Shown here: in pieces, positions 1 to 8,105 of the stretch
Numbering within the stretch: the first letter of the stretch is position 1
Layout: each line of letters opens with the position of its first letter
Translations under genes and position numbers: made by a program
Source: Curtobacterium guangdongense
GTDB lineage: Bacteria > Actinomycetota > Actinomycetes > Actinomycetales > Microbacteriaceae
Length of the DNA stretch: 64,000 nucleotides
Direction: 5' to 3'
NCBI RefSeq assembly: GCF_049341845.1
Contig: NZ_JBMPIT010000004.1
Coordinates: forward strand, 124,001-188,000
The notes under the pieces: generated by a model
The model's database searches: none
What the model saw: the letters and a program-made list of their open reading frames with translations, nothing else
What the model was told of the DNA's origin: nothing

Positions 1-85
1 TGGTCAGCTCAACGCGGAACATCGCGTTGGGCAGAGCTTCGAGCACCGAGCCTTCGATCTCGATGACGCCGTCTTTCTTGGCCAT
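1..85 (-). CDS. infA: Translation initiation factor IF-1 (5' part only)
   Basis: The first 28 codons of IF-1 are present (MAKKDGVIEIEGSVLEALPN and on); the gene runs off the left edge. IF-1 is an S1/OB-fold protein that occupies the ribosomal A site during initiation. It follows secY-adk-map in the usual actinobacterial order, but a strong promoter of its own lies at 181-209, so it probably begins a separate transcript (infA plus the alpha operon beyond the edge). ATG start. Confidence 0.95.
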   Translation of the reverse strand, partial: MAKKDGVIEIEGSVLEALPNAMFRVELT

Positions 86-180
86 AGCCTCACTGTCGCT
101 TGGTTGGATTACCGGTGTGATCCCCGAGCCGGTCTGCGGGTCGGTCGCCACGCCGAGAGGGCATGACACACCAAAGATCG

Positions 181-209
181 ATCTTATGGGAAAGTGGTCT
201 GATTGCCAA
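181..209 (-). promoter_or_regulatory. infA promoter
   Basis: On the minus strand, TTGGCA (209-204), a 17-base spacer and TAAGAT (186-181) form a near-consensus sigma-70/HrdB-type promoter. The predicted transcript has an untranslated leader of about 90 bases before infA. The 86-347 interval separates infA from the divergent LCP gene, for which I found no convincing promoter. Confidence 0.75.
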
Positions 210-347
210 GTGCGGACGGCGCGCCCCCAGAGCTGGGGTGTTCCTGAGGGACGGGCCAGCGTTCCACAGTGGTTCCACGGCGCGTTCGAGGGGACGGACA
301 TGGGTCCGGTCCTACGGTGACGTTGCAGCCATCCGAACGGAGACCAC

Positions 348-1604
348 GTGCCCGACGCCTCTCGGCCCTTCGCTCGTCACGGACGACTCCCGCGACGACG
401 AGCCTGGACGACCCTCGTGTCGATCGTCGCCTCCACCCTCGCGGTGGTGCTCGTCAGCGGGACGAGCGTCGCGGCGATCGCCGGCGCGCAGCTCGCCAGT
501 GCGCCGAAGTCCGTCCAGCTGAGCACCGACGACCAGAGCACCGCCAAGACCGCCGACATCACGGCGATCAAGGGCGGTGCGAACATCCTGCTCATCGGGA
601 GCGACACCCGCGTCGGGCAGTTCGACTCGAACGAAGACGTCGAGGGCGCACGCAACGACGTGACGATGCTCATCCACGTGTCACAGGACCACAGCCAGCT
701 GACCGCGGTGAGCTTCCCCCGCGACCTCATGGTGCCGATCCCCGCGTGCACCAACCCGGAGACGGGCACGAGCTACCCCGCGGCGACCTCGGCGCAGTTC
801 AACACCGCACTCGGCAACGGCGGCGTCTCCTGCGTGGTGGACACCGTCGAGAACCTCACCGGACTGAGCATCCCGTACGCGGGGCTCATCACCTTCGACG
901 GCGTGATCGAGATGTCGAACGCGCTCGGTGGCGTGGACGTCTGCGTCGCGAAGGACATCGACGACACCTACACGGGGCTGCACCTCACCGCGGGGTCGCA
1001 CTCGCTCGAGGGCTCCGACGCGCTCGCCTTCCTGCGGACCCGACACGGCGTCGGCGACGGCAGCGACCTCGCCCGCATCAGCTCGCAGCAGGTCTTCCTG
1101 TCGGCGCTGCTCCGCAAGGTCACGTCGGACGGCACCCTCTCGAACCCCATCACGCTCTACAAGCTCGCCGGGGCTGCCCTGAGCAACATGGTCCTGTCCG
1201 ACGGGCTCAACCAACCGAAGACGCTGGTGGGCCTCGCGGGCATGCTCCGCGGGATGAGCACGTCGAGCATGCTGTTCGTCCAGTACCCCGTGGTCGACGA
1301 CCCGGCCGACAGCGCACGCGTCATCGTGGACCAGGCGACGGCCCACACGCTCAACGTCGCGCTGCAGACCGACGAGAAGACGACGCTGAGCGACTCGTCG
1401 ACCGGTCGCGCCTCAGAGGACCAGAGCGGATCCTCCAGCGCCGCCCCGTCGACGGCTGCGACGCCGTCGACGGCTGCGACGCCGTCGAGCGAACCGACCG
1501 GGACGAGCACCAGTACGAGCGCAGCGAGTCCGTCCTCGACGCCGTTGCCGTCGTCGATCACGGGACAGAGCGCAGCGGAGGAGACCTGTTCCGTCGGCAA
1601 CTGA
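348..1604 (+). CDS. LytR-CpsA-Psr (LCP) family glycopolymer transferase
   Basis: 418 aa, GTG start with GGAG just upstream. A basic N-terminus and one membrane helix (about residues 19-46) precede an extracellular LCP domain. Visible LCP signatures are NILLIGSDTR, RNDVTMLIHV, VSFPRDLMVPIP and FLRTRHGVGDGSDLARISSQ, containing the conserved Asp/Arg residues that bind polyprenyl phosphate. LCP enzymes attach undecaprenyl-linked glycopolymers to peptidoglycan. The C-terminal 70 residues are a Ser/Thr/Pro/Ala-rich tail containing an 18-bp tandem repeat. The gene is alone on its strand, convergent with map. The family is clear; the polymer attached is unknown. Confidence 0.9.
   Translation: MPDASRPFARHGRLPRRRAWTTLVSIVASTLAVVLVSGTSVAAIAGAQLASAPKSVQLSTDDQSTAKTADITAIKGGANILLIGSDTRVGQFDSNEDVEGARNDVTMLIHVSQDHSQLTAVSFPRDLMVPIPACTNPETGTSYPAATSAQFNTALGNGGVSCVVDTVENLTGLSIPYAGLITFDGVIEMSNALGGVDVCVAKDIDDTYTGLHLTAGSHSLEGSDALAFLRTRHGVGDGSDLARISSQQVFLSALLRKVTSDGTLSNPITLYKLAGAALSNMVLSDGLNQPKTLVGLAGMLRGMSTSSMLFVQYPVVDDPADSARVIVDQATAHTLNVALQTDEKTTLSDSSTGRASEDQSGSSSAAPSTAATPSTAATPSSEPTGTSTSTSAASPSSTPLPSSITGQSAAEETCSVGN
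1446..1488 (+). repeat. 18-bp tandem repeat in the LCP tail
   Basis: Two full copies (1446-1463 and 1464-1481) and a partial third of CCGTCGACGGCTGCGACG encode PSTAATPSTAATPS in the low-complexity tail. The unit length is a multiple of three, so copy-number change would keep the frame. Confidence 0.9.
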
Positions 1605-1610
1605 CGCCGA

Positions 1611-1628
1611 CGGGGCGGGGCCGCCCCG
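1611..1628. terminator. GC hairpin between convergent LCP and map genes
   Basis: An inverted repeat of CGGGGCGG against CCGCCCCG lies 6 bases after the LCP stop and 25 bases beyond the map stop. There is no T-tract, so its role as a bidirectional terminator is inferred from position. The adjacent 1626-1637 carries the dispersed 12-mer CGGGAGGCTCGG on the minus strand. Confidence 0.45.
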
Positions 1629-1653
1629 AGCCTCCCGGCCCTGGAGGCCCGTC

Positions 1654-2487
1654 CTACGGGATCGGGACCGGCGTCACTCCCAGCGGGGCCAGGGCAGCAG
1701 CCCCACCGTCGCTGGCCGTGAGGACCCAGATGCCGTCCGCGTGGACCGCGACGCTGTGCTCCCAGTGCGCCGCGTCGGCGCCGTCCAGGGTCCGGACCGT
1801 CCACTCGTCGTCGTCCGTCGCGCTGTCGATCGTGCCGGCGGTGACCATCGGCTCGATCGCGACCACCAGGCCGGGACGGACGGCGGGGCCCGCGCCACGG
1901 ACGCGGTAGTTGAAGACCGGGGGCTCCTCGTGCATGGAGCGGCCGATGCCGTGACCGGTGTAGTCCTCGACGATGCCCCAGGCGCCGGTCTCGTCGATGG
2001 CGTCCTCCACCGCATCGCCGACCTCGTTGAGGTTCTTGGCGTGCGCCAGCGCGGCGATGCCGTGCCAGAGCGACCGCTCGGTCGTGTCGCAGAGCGTCTG
2101 CCGCGCAGCGGTCACGCCGGCGTCACCACCGGGGACCACCGTGGTGAAGGCGCTGTCGCCGTTCCAGCCGTCGACCTCGGCGCCGGCGTCCACCGACACG
2201 ATGTCGCCTGGGTGCAGGACACGGTCACCGGGGATGCCGTGCACGATCTCGTCGTTCACGGACACGCACAGCGTGTGTCGGTACCCGGGCACCAGCTGGA
2301 AGTTCGGGATGCCGCCGCCGTCACGGATCGTCCGCTCGGCGATGGCGTCGAGTTCGCCCGTGGTGACCCCCGGTCGGATCGCCGAACGGACCGCGTTCAG
2401 CGCCGCCTCGGTGAGGAGCCCTGGGCGCACCATGGCGCGGAGCTCCTCGGGGGTCTTGTAGATCGAGGGCTTGCGGAACCGGACCAC
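1654..2487 (-). CDS. map: Type I methionine aminopeptidase
   Basis: 277 aa from the GTG at 2487, giving VVRFRKPSIYKTPEELRAM, the usual type Ia N-terminus. The frame stays open upstream into adk, but that part is not MAP-like. Metal ligands are visible in SVDAGAEVDGWNGDSAFT (two Asp), GHGIGRSMHEEPP (His) and VVAIEPMV (Glu), with a final Glu in HWEHSVAV. The enzyme removes initiator Met from new proteins. It starts 7 bases after adk and belongs to the secY-adk-map tail of the spc operon. The region before the start has no strong Shine-Dalgarno sequence, so translational coupling to adk is likely. Confidence 0.93.
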   Translation of the reverse strand: MVRFRKPSIYKTPEELRAMVRPGLLTEAALNAVRSAIRPGVTTGELDAIAERTIRDGGGIPNFQLVPGYRHTLCVSVNDEIVHGIPGDRVLHPGDIVSVDAGAEVDGWNGDSAFTTVVPGGDAGVTAARQTLCDTTERSLWHGIAALAHAKNLNEVGDAVEDAIDETGAWGIVEDYTGHGIGRSMHEEPPVFNYRVRGAGPAVRPGLVVAIEPMVTAGTIDSATDDDEWTVRTLDGADAAHWEHSVAVHADGIWVLTASDGGAAALAPLGVTPVPIP

Positions 2488-2494
2488 GCTGGCG

Positions 2495-3085
2495 TCAGAC
2501 GCCGGCGGTGAGCCCGCGCGACGCGAGCGCTGCCTGGATGCGGTCGCCGACCTCGTCGATGGCACCGAGGCCGTCGACCTCGACCACGAGACCGCGCTGC
2601 TGGTACGCCGCGACGATCGGGGCGGTCTGCTCGACGTAGACCTGCTGGCGACGACGGATCGTCTCCTCGTTGTCGTCGCTGCGGCCCTGGTCCTCGGCAC
2701 GCTTCAGGAGGCGCCCGACGAGCTCGTCCTGGTCGGCGACGAGCTGCACGACGGCGTCGAGGCCGGTGCCCTGCTCGGCGAGCAGTGCGTCGAGGTACTC
2801 GACCTGCCCGACAGTACGGGGGTAGCCGTCGAGCAGGAAGCCGCTCTCGGCGTCGGTCTCGCCGAGGCGGGACTTCACGAGCTCGTTCGTCAGCGAGTCC
2901 GGGACGTAGTCGCCCGCGTCCATGATCGCCTTCGCCTGGACCCCGAGCGGCGTGCCTTCCGAGACGTTCTTCCGGAAGATGTCACCGGTGGAGACGGCGG
3001 GGATCCCGAAGGACTCGGCGATGCGGCCGGCCTGGGTTCCCTTTCCCGCTCCGGGAGGTCCGACGATGATGAGACGTGCGCTCAA
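2495..3085 (-). CDS. adk: Adenylate kinase, short-LID type
   Basis: 196 aa. It carries the P-loop GPPGAGKGTQ, the AMP-binding VSTGDIFR region and the DGYPRT motif. The LID segment is short (around KRAEDQGRSDDNEETIRRR) and lacks the four-Cys zinc site of long bacterial forms. It catalyses ATP + AMP to 2 ADP. The start appears to be TTG at 3085, overlapping the secY TGA as TTGA, with GAAGGG upstream. Translation is therefore probably coupled to secY. Confidence 0.95.
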   Translation of the reverse strand: MSARLIIVGPPGAGKGTQAGRIAESFGIPAVSTGDIFRKNVSEGTPLGVQAKAIMDAGDYVPDSLTNELVKSRLGETDAESGFLLDGYPRTVGQVEYLDALLAEQGTGLDAVVQLVADQDELVGRLLKRAEDQGRSDDNEETIRRRQQVYVEQTAPIVAAYQQRGLVVEVDGLGAIDEVGDRIQAALASRGLTAGV

Positions 3086-4404
3086 CGGAGAAGCCCTTCG
3101 TAGTGACGTTGCTGCAGCTGCGAGTCGATCTGCTTCACGGTCTCGAGACCGACACCCACGATGATGAGGATGCTCGCGCCACCGAACGGGAAGTTCTGGT
3201 TCGCGCCGAACAGCGCCAGTGCTGCCAGCGGGATGAGCGCGATGAGACCGAGGTAGAGCGAGCCGGGCAACGTCACCCGGGTCAGGACGTAGTCGAGGTA
3301 CTCGGCGGTGGGACGACCGGCACGGATGCCGGGGATGAACCCGCCGTACTTCTTCATGTTGTCGGCGACCTCTTCGGGGTTGAAGGTGATCGCGACGTAG
3401 AAGTAGGTGAACCCGACGATGAGCAGGAAGTACAGGACCATGTAGAACCAGTTGTCACCCGAGGTCAGGTTGTTCTGGATCCAGGTCACCCACGCGGCCG
3501 GCTCCGAGCCGTCGGAGGGCTGGTTGAACTGCGCGATGAGCGCCGGCAGGTAGAGCAGCGACGAGGCGAAGATGACGGGCACGACGCCTGCCATGTTCAC
3601 CTTGATCGGGATGTACGTGTTGTTGCCGCCGTAGGTCCGACGGCCGACCATGCGCTTGGCGTACTGCACGGGGATGCGCCGCTGTGACTGCTCGACGAAC
3701 ACGACGGCCATCATGATCACCAGGCCGACGAGGATCACGAAGAGGAAGAGTTCGAAGGACTGCGACTGCTCGATCGCCCAGAGCGCCGACGGGAACTGCG
3801 CTGCGATGGACGTGAAGATGAGGAGCGACATGCCGTTGCCGATGCCGCGCTCGGTGACGAGCTCGCCCATCCACATGATGAGGCCGGTGCCGGCGGTCAG
3901 GGTGACGACCATGAGCATGATCGCGTACCAGCTGTCGTTCGAGATGATCGACGAGCAGGAGGCGCTGGCGTTCGTGCCGAAGAGCTGACCCGAGCGGGCC
4001 ACCGTGATCAGCGTGGTGGACTGCAGCACACCGAGCGCGATCGTCAGGTAACGCGTGTACTGCGTCAGCTTCGCCTGGCCGGTCTGGCCCTCCTTGTAGA
4101 GGGCGTCGAAGTGCGGGATCACGACGCGCAGGAGCTGCACGATGATCGACGACGTGATGTACGGCATGATGCCGAGTGCGAAGACCGAGAGCTTCAGCAG
4201 CGCGCCACCGGAGAACAGGTTGATCAGGTCGTAGAGACCGCCGGAGGACGATGCGCTCGCGAGGCAGGTCTGGACGGCTGCGTAGTCCACGTACGGCGCG
4301 GGGATGTACGACCCGAGCCGGAACAGCGCGATGATCGCCAGGGTGAAGCCGATCTTCTTGCGAAGATCGGGGGTGCGCATGATGCGCGCGACCGCTCTGA
4401 ACAC
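3082..4404 (-). CDS. secY: Preprotein translocase subunit SecY
   Basis: 440 aa from the GTG at 4404 (VFRAVARIMRTPDLRKKIGF), preceded by CGGAGAG. It has ten hydrophobic segments and hallmark SecY stretches such as GGALLKLSVFALGIMPYITS, the loop RRIPVQYAKRMVGR, and GGFIPGIRAGRPTAEYLDYV. It forms the protein-conducting channel of the plasma membrane. It lies 177 bases after rplO, separated by a strong hairpin, so it may be expressed below the ribosomal genes. Its stop overlaps the adk start. Confidence 0.97.
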   Translation of the reverse strand: MFRAVARIMRTPDLRKKIGFTLAIIALFRLGSYIPAPYVDYAAVQTCLASASSSGGLYDLINLFSGGALLKLSVFALGIMPYITSSIIVQLLRVVIPHFDALYKEGQTGQAKLTQYTRYLTIALGVLQSTTLITVARSGQLFGTNASASCSSIISNDSWYAIMLMVVTLTAGTGLIMWMGELVTERGIGNGMSLLIFTSIAAQFPSALWAIEQSQSFELFLFVILVGLVIMMAVVFVEQSQRRIPVQYAKRMVGRRTYGGNNTYIPIKVNMAGVVPVIFASSLLYLPALIAQFNQPSDGSEPAAWVTWIQNNLTSGDNWFYMVLYFLLIVGFTYFYVAITFNPEEVADNMKKYGGFIPGIRAGRPTAEYLDYVLTRVTLPGSLYLGLIALIPLAALALFGANQNFPFGGASILIIVGVGLETVKQIDSQLQQRHYEGLLR

Positions 4405-4543
4405 GAGAACTCTCCGAACTACTGGGACCGGTCTTGCCGATCGAGCCGGGCGAGGCCGCCCGTGGCCGGGACGCCGACCGCGCGACCCGGGACCGTCGGC
4501 ACGTGGCCGACCAGCTCCGGGTCTGTCATCAAGGAAACCGTAA

Positions 4544-4575
4544 CGGCGGCCCGTGCGCAAACGCACGGGCCGCCG
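4544..4575 (-). terminator. Intercistronic hairpin between rplO and secY
   Basis: A perfect 14-bp stem (4544-4557 with 4562-4575) with a CAAA loop begins 6 bases after the rplO stop. The following minus-strand sequence is only mildly T-rich (GTTACGGTTTCC). No clear secY promoter is visible in 4405-4543. I read this as a partial terminator or mRNA-stability element that lowers secY-adk-map expression relative to the ribosomal proteins. Confidence 0.6.
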
Positions 4576-4581
4576 ACGGGA

Positions 4582-5046
4582 CTACTGGGAGACGGTGCCG
4601 CCCGCAGCCACGATCTTGTCCTGGGCGGAGCCCGAGACCTTGTCGACCGTGACGGTGAGCTTCACGCTGATGTCACCCTGACCGAGAACCTTGACCTTCT
4701 CGTTCTTGCGGACGGCGCCCTTGGCGACCAGGTCCGCAACGGTGACGTCGCCACCGTTCGGGTAGAGCTCCGCGAGCTTGTCCAGGTTCACGACCTGGTA
4801 CTCGACGCGGAACGGGTTCTTGAACCCGCGGAGCTTCGGGGTGCGCATGTGCAGCGGCATCTGCCCACCCTCGAAGCCGACGCGGACCTGGTAACGGGCC
4901 TTCGTGCCCTTGGTACCGCGGCCCGCGGTCTTGCCCTTCGAGCCCTCACCGCGACCCACACGGGTGCGGTCCTTCTTCGAGCCAGCGGCCGGACGAAGGT
5001 GGTGCACCTTCAGGATCTGGACGCGCTCGTTCTTCTCGTCGCTCAT
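4582..5046 (-). CDS. rplO: 50S ribosomal protein L15
   Basis: 154 aa from the ATG at 5046 (MSDEKNERVQILKVHHLRPA). It shows the L15 N-terminal RVGRGEGSKGKTAGRGTKG segment that threads through 23S rRNA, and a C-terminal L18e/L15 fold (GDVTVADLVAKGAV). The ATG overlaps the rpmD stop (ATGA). The longer frame upstream is out-of-frame read-through of rpmD and rpsE. Confidence 0.97.
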   Translation of the reverse strand: MSDEKNERVQILKVHHLRPAAGSKKDRTRVGRGEGSKGKTAGRGTKGTKARYQVRVGFEGGQMPLHMRTPKLRGFKNPFRVEYQVVNLDKLAELYPNGGDVTVADLVAKGAVRKNEKVKVLGQGDISVKLTVTVDKVSGSAQDKIVAAGGTVSQ

Positions 5047-5228
5047 GCGTCGACCTCCTCGACCTTCACGAGGTGCGCCACCGTCGCGATGTACCCGCGG
5101 TTCTGGGAGTTGTCCTCGCGCAGGACCGTACGGCCGATGCGCTTGAGACCCAGGCTGCGGAGCGTGTCGCGCTGGTACTGCTTCTCGCTGATGACGGACT
5201 TCGTCTGCGTGATCTTCAGCATGGCCAT
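5043..5228 (-). CDS. rpmD: 50S ribosomal protein L30
   Basis: 61 aa (MAMLKITQTKSVISEKQYQR). It contains the L30 core TLRSLGLKRIGRTVLREDN. This is the normal size for bacterial L30. It sits between rpsE (start overlapping the rpsE stop as TGATG) and rplO (ATGA overlap), the standard spc-operon position. A second in-frame ATG at 5222 is possible but would give a less usual N-terminus. Confidence 0.95.
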   Translation of the reverse strand: MAMLKITQTKSVISEKQYQRDTLRSLGLKRIGRTVLREDNSQNRGYIATVAHLVKVEEVDA

Positions 5229-6043
5229 CAGGCACCTGCCTTCTCGGTCGCTGCGGCACGTGCTGCCGCCTCGGCCTTCAGGAGGCGAGCCGGCACGACG
5301 TGGTCCACGTCGAGGCCACGACGTGCGGCGACGGCGCGGGGTTCCTCGAGCTGCTTGAGGGCCTCGACCGTGGCGTGCACGATGTTGATGGTGTTCGACG
5401 ACCCGAGCGACTTGCTCAGGACGTCGTGGATGCCGGCGCACTCGAGCACGGCGCGGACCGGACCACCGGCGATGACACCGGTACCGGCAGCGGCCGGGCG
5501 CAGGAGGACGACGCCAGCGGCGGCTTCACCCTGCACCGGGTGCGGGATCGTGTTGCCGACGCGGGGGACGCGGAAGAAGTTCTTCTTCGCCTCTTCGACA
5601 CCCTTGGAGATCGCCGTGGGGACCTCCTTGGCCTTGCCGTAGCCGACGCCCACGAGGCCGTTGCCGTCACCCACGACGACGAGCGCCGTGAAGCTGAAGC
5701 GACGACCACCCTTGACGACCTTCGAGACGCGGTTGATGGTCACCACGCGCTCGAGGAACTGGCTGTCGCCACCGCGGTTGTTGCGGTCGCGGCCCTGCTG
5801 ACGGTCACGACCGCCACCACGACGGCCACGGTTGTCGGCCGAGTCGCGGTTGTTGGACGCGGAGCCGGCAGCGGTCTCGACCGGACGCTCGGCGACGGGG
5901 GCAGCCGCCTCCGCCTTGGCGTCGGTCGACTTGGTCTCCTCGGCGCTGGTGGCCTCGGTGGTCTCCTCAGCGCTGGTGGCCTCGGTCGTCTCCTCGACGG
6001 CCGGGGTCTCCTCGGCGTTGCTGTTGTTCGCGATGTCGCTCAC
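5228..6043 (-). CDS. rpsE: 30S ribosomal protein S5 with long acidic/RG-rich N-terminus
   Basis: 271 aa, clearly longer than the roughly 165-200 aa usual for S5. The conserved S5 body (FLERVVTINRVSKVVKGGRR, then the second domain VPRVGNTIPHPVQGEAA and GGPVRAVLECAGIHDVLSKS) begins near residue 95. The extra N-terminus is acidic and contains tandem 9-residue ETTEATSAE units, followed by an Arg/Gly/Asp/Asn-rich stretch (RGRRGGGRDRQQGRDRNNRG). S5 lines the mRNA entry channel. The GTG start overlaps the rplR stop as GTGA; the encoded VSDIANNS start is the only good choice. Confidence 0.95.
   Translation of the reverse strand: MSDIANNSNAEETPAVEETTEATSAEETTEATSAEETKSTDAKAEAAAPVAERPVETAAGSASNNRDSADNRGRRGGGRDRQQGRDRNNRGGDSQFLERVVTINRVSKVVKGGRRFSFTALVVVGDGNGLVGVGYGKAKEVPTAISKGVEEAKKNFFRVPRVGNTIPHPVQGEAAAGVVLLRPAAAGTGVIAGGPVRAVLECAGIHDVLSKSLGSSNTINIVHATVEALKQLEEPRAVAARRGLDVDHVVPARLLKAEAAARAAATEKAGA
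5934..5987 (-). repeat. 27-bp tandem repeat in rpsE
   Basis: Two adjacent 27-base units (5934-5960 and 5961-5987, differing at two positions) plus the start of a third encode the repeated ETTEATSAE of the S5 extension. The unit length preserves frame. Confidence 0.9.
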
Positions 6044-6417
6044 AGGTTCAGCCCTCCTTCACGGGCACCATCGGCGATCGCGGCGACGCGACCGGCGTAC
6101 TTGCTACCACCGCGGTCGAACACGACGGCTTCGACACCGGCGGTCTTCGCACGCTCGGCGAGGAGCTCGCCGACGCGACGCGCCTTGGCGGTCTTGTCGC
6201 CGTCGAACGAGCGGAGGTCGGCCTCCATCGTCGACGCGCTGGCAAGGGTGTGACCCTTGGAGTCGTCGATGACCTGCACGAACACGTGACGTGCCGAGCG
6301 GGTGACGGCGAGACGCGGACGTGCCTCGGTGCCGGTGATCTTCTTGCGGAGGCGGTTGTGGCGACGGGCCTTGGCAGCCGCCTTGCTCTTGCCTCGGGTA
6401 CGAGTTCCGATAGCCAT
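6040..6417 (-). CDS. rplR: 50S ribosomal protein L18
   Basis: 125 aa from the ATG at 6417 (MAIGTRTRGKSKAAAKARRH). It carries the L18 signatures RPRLAVTRSARHVFVQVIDD, AKARRVGELLAERAKTAGVE and VFDRGGSKYAGRVAAIADGA. L18 binds 5S rRNA in the central protuberance. A GTG two codons upstream (6423) overlaps the rplF stop and could also be used; the ATG is favoured by the AGGTAAG ahead of it. The stop overlaps the rpsE start. Confidence 0.96.
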   Translation of the reverse strand: MAIGTRTRGKSKAAAKARRHNRLRKKITGTEARPRLAVTRSARHVFVQVIDDSKGHTLASASTMEADLRSFDGDKTAKARRVGELLAERAKTAGVEAVVFDRGGSKYAGRVAAIADGAREGGLNL

Positions 6418-6419
6418 GA

Positions 6420-6956
6420 TCACTTACCTGACTTTCCGGCCTTGCGGCGCACGTTCTCGCCCGCGTAACGGACACCCTTGCCCTTGTAGGGCTCGGGCTT
6501 CCGCAGCTTGCGGATGTTCGCAGCGACCTCGCCGACGGCCTGCTTGTCGATGCCGTTGACGGTGACCTTGTTGTTGCCCTCGACGGCGAAGCTGATGCCC
6601 GCCGGCGGCTCGACCGTGATCGAGTGGGAGTAGCCGAGCGCGAACTCGAGGTTCGAGCCCTTCGCCTGGACGCGGTAACCGGTGCCGACGACCTCGAGGC
6701 CCTTGGAGTAGCCCTGGGTGACGCCGATGATCTGGTTCGCGATGAGCGTGCGGGTCAGGCCGTGGAGCGACCGGGACTCACGCTCGTCGTCCGGGCGGGT
6801 GACGAGGACCTGGTTCTCCTCGACGTTCGCCTGGATGGGCTCCGCGACGACGAGCGCGAGCTCGCCCTTCGGGCCCTTGACCGCGACGTTCTGACCGTCG
6901 ATGGAGACGGTCACGCCAGCGGGGATGTCAATGGGAAGACGTCCGATTCGTGACAT
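6420..6956 (-). CDS. rplF: 50S ribosomal protein L6
   Basis: 178 aa, full length (MSRIGRLPIDIPAGVTVSID). Both L6 alpha/beta repeats are present, ending in the conserved KPEPYKGKGVRYAGENVRRK. It lies near the GTPase-associated centre. It is 6 bases after rpsH and 2 bases before rplR. Confidence 0.97.
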   Translation of the reverse strand: MSRIGRLPIDIPAGVTVSIDGQNVAVKGPKGELALVVAEPIQANVEENQVLVTRPDDERESRSLHGLTRTLIANQIIGVTQGYSKGLEVVGTGYRVQAKGSNLEFALGYSHSITVEPPAGISFAVEGNNKVTVNGIDKQAVGEVAANIRKLRKPEPYKGKGVRYAGENVRRKAGKSGK

Positions 6957-6962
6957 GTTCGA

Positions 6963-7361
6963 TCACCAAACGTAGGCGAGGACTTCCCCACCCACGCCCT
7001 TCTGCTCGGCTTCGCGGTCGGTCAGGAGACCCGACGAGGTGGACAGGATCGCCACGCCGAGGCCACCGAGGACCTGGGGGATCTCCGTCGACTTCGCGTA
7101 GACCCGGAGGCCGGGCTTCGACACGCGCTTGATGCCGGCGATCGAACGCTCGCGCTCGGGGCCGTACTTCAGCTCGATGGTGAGGGTCTTGCCCACGCGG
7201 GCGTCCTCGACCTTCCACTCGGTGATGTAACCCTCGCGCTTGAGGATGTCAGCGATGGTGGTCTTGAGCTTGCTGCTCGGAAGCGAGACGGCGTCGTGGT
7301 GCGCCGAGTTCGCGTTCCGCAATCTGGTCAGCATGTCTGCGACCGGATCGGTCATCGTCAT
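6963..7361 (-). CDS. rpsH: 30S ribosomal protein S8
   Basis: 132 aa from MTMTDPVADMLTRLRNANSA, the normal S8 start and length. The C-terminal KSTEIPQVLGGLGVAILSTS and GLLTDREAEQKGVGGEVLAYVW match the 16S-binding S8 core. A GGAA motif lies 8 bases upstream. In E. coli S8 represses the spc operon. The preceding 153-base gap from rplE is where many relatives carry an S14 gene; here it holds a hairpin instead. Confidence 0.97.
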   Translation of the reverse strand: MTMTDPVADMLTRLRNANSAHHDAVSLPSSKLKTTIADILKREGYITEWKVEDARVGKTLTIELKYGPERERSIAGIKRVSKPGLRVYAKSTEIPQVLGGLGVAILSTSSGLLTDREAEQKGVGGEVLAYVW

Positions 7362-7464
7362 GATGTGATTCCGTTTCTCGCCTGGTTTCGACACCCGTTC
7401 CACGAATGCCGACCTGAGCGATCGAGTGACTCCAGGGCGATTCCCCGGAGTCTGTGTTCGTGCG

Positions 7465-7500
7465 TGCGGGCCGGAGGACTCGAGAGTCCTTCGGCCCGCA
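7465..7500 (-). other. Strong hairpin in the rplE-rpsH gap
   Basis: The minus strand can form a 16-bp stem (7465-7480 with 7485-7500, one G.U pair) closed by a 4-base loop, 14 bases after the rplE stop. No T-tract follows. It occupies the place where rpsN/rpsZ often sits. Possible roles are an mRNA-processing or stability element, a partial terminator, or a binding site for a regulatory ribosomal protein. Confidence 0.6.
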
Positions 7501-7514
7501 GCGCCCGAAGTAGT

Positions 7515-8105
7515 TTAGACCGTCTGCTCGGCAGAGCGGAACGGGAAGCCGAGCTGCTTGAGCAGCGCGCGCCCCTCGTCGTCCGTCTTCGCGGTGGTCA
7601 CGACGGTGATGTCGAAGCCGCGGACACGGTCGATGCGGTCCTGGTCGATCTCGTGGAACATGCTCTGCTCCGTGAGACCGAAGGTGTAGTTGCCGTTGCC
7701 GTCGAACTGGCGGTCGCTGAGACCACGGAAGTCGCGGATACGGGGAAGCGCCAGCGAGAGCAGGCGGTCCAGGAACTCCCACGCACGGTCGCCACGGAGG
7801 GTGACGTGCGCGCCGATGGCCTGGCCCTCACGCAGCTTGAACTGCGCGATGGACTTGCGGGCCATCGTGACCTGCGGCTTCTGACCGGTGATCGCCGTGA
7901 GGTCCTTGATGGCCCCCTCGATGATCTTCGAGTCGCGAGCTGCCTCGCCGACACCGGTGTTCACGACGACCTTGACCAGGCCGGGGACCTGGTGGACGTT
8001 CGCGTAGCCGAACTGCTCGGTCAGCGCCGCCTTGATCTCGTTCTTGTACTTCTGCTTCAGGCGCGGCTGGACCTTGTCAGCCGTCGCGGCAGTCGTGTCA
8101 GTCAT
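7515..8105 (-). CDS. rplE: 50S ribosomal protein L5
   Basis: 196 aa (MTDTTAATADKVQPRLKQKY). It shows the L5 motifs KVVVNTGVGEA, TGQKPQVTMARKSIAQFKLR, GAHVTLRGDRAWEFLDRLL and GFDITVVTTAKTDDEGRALL. L5 contacts 5S rRNA and P-site tRNA. The start overlaps the rplX stop by one base (TGATG). It is the last gene before the long gap to rpsH. Confidence 0.97.
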   Translation of the reverse strand: MTDTTAATADKVQPRLKQKYKNEIKAALTEQFGYANVHQVPGLVKVVVNTGVGEAARDSKIIEGAIKDLTAITGQKPQVTMARKSIAQFKLREGQAIGAHVTLRGDRAWEFLDRLLSLALPRIRDFRGLSDRQFDGNGNYTFGLTEQSMFHEIDQDRIDRVRGFDITVVTTAKTDDEGRALLKQLGFPFRSAEQTV

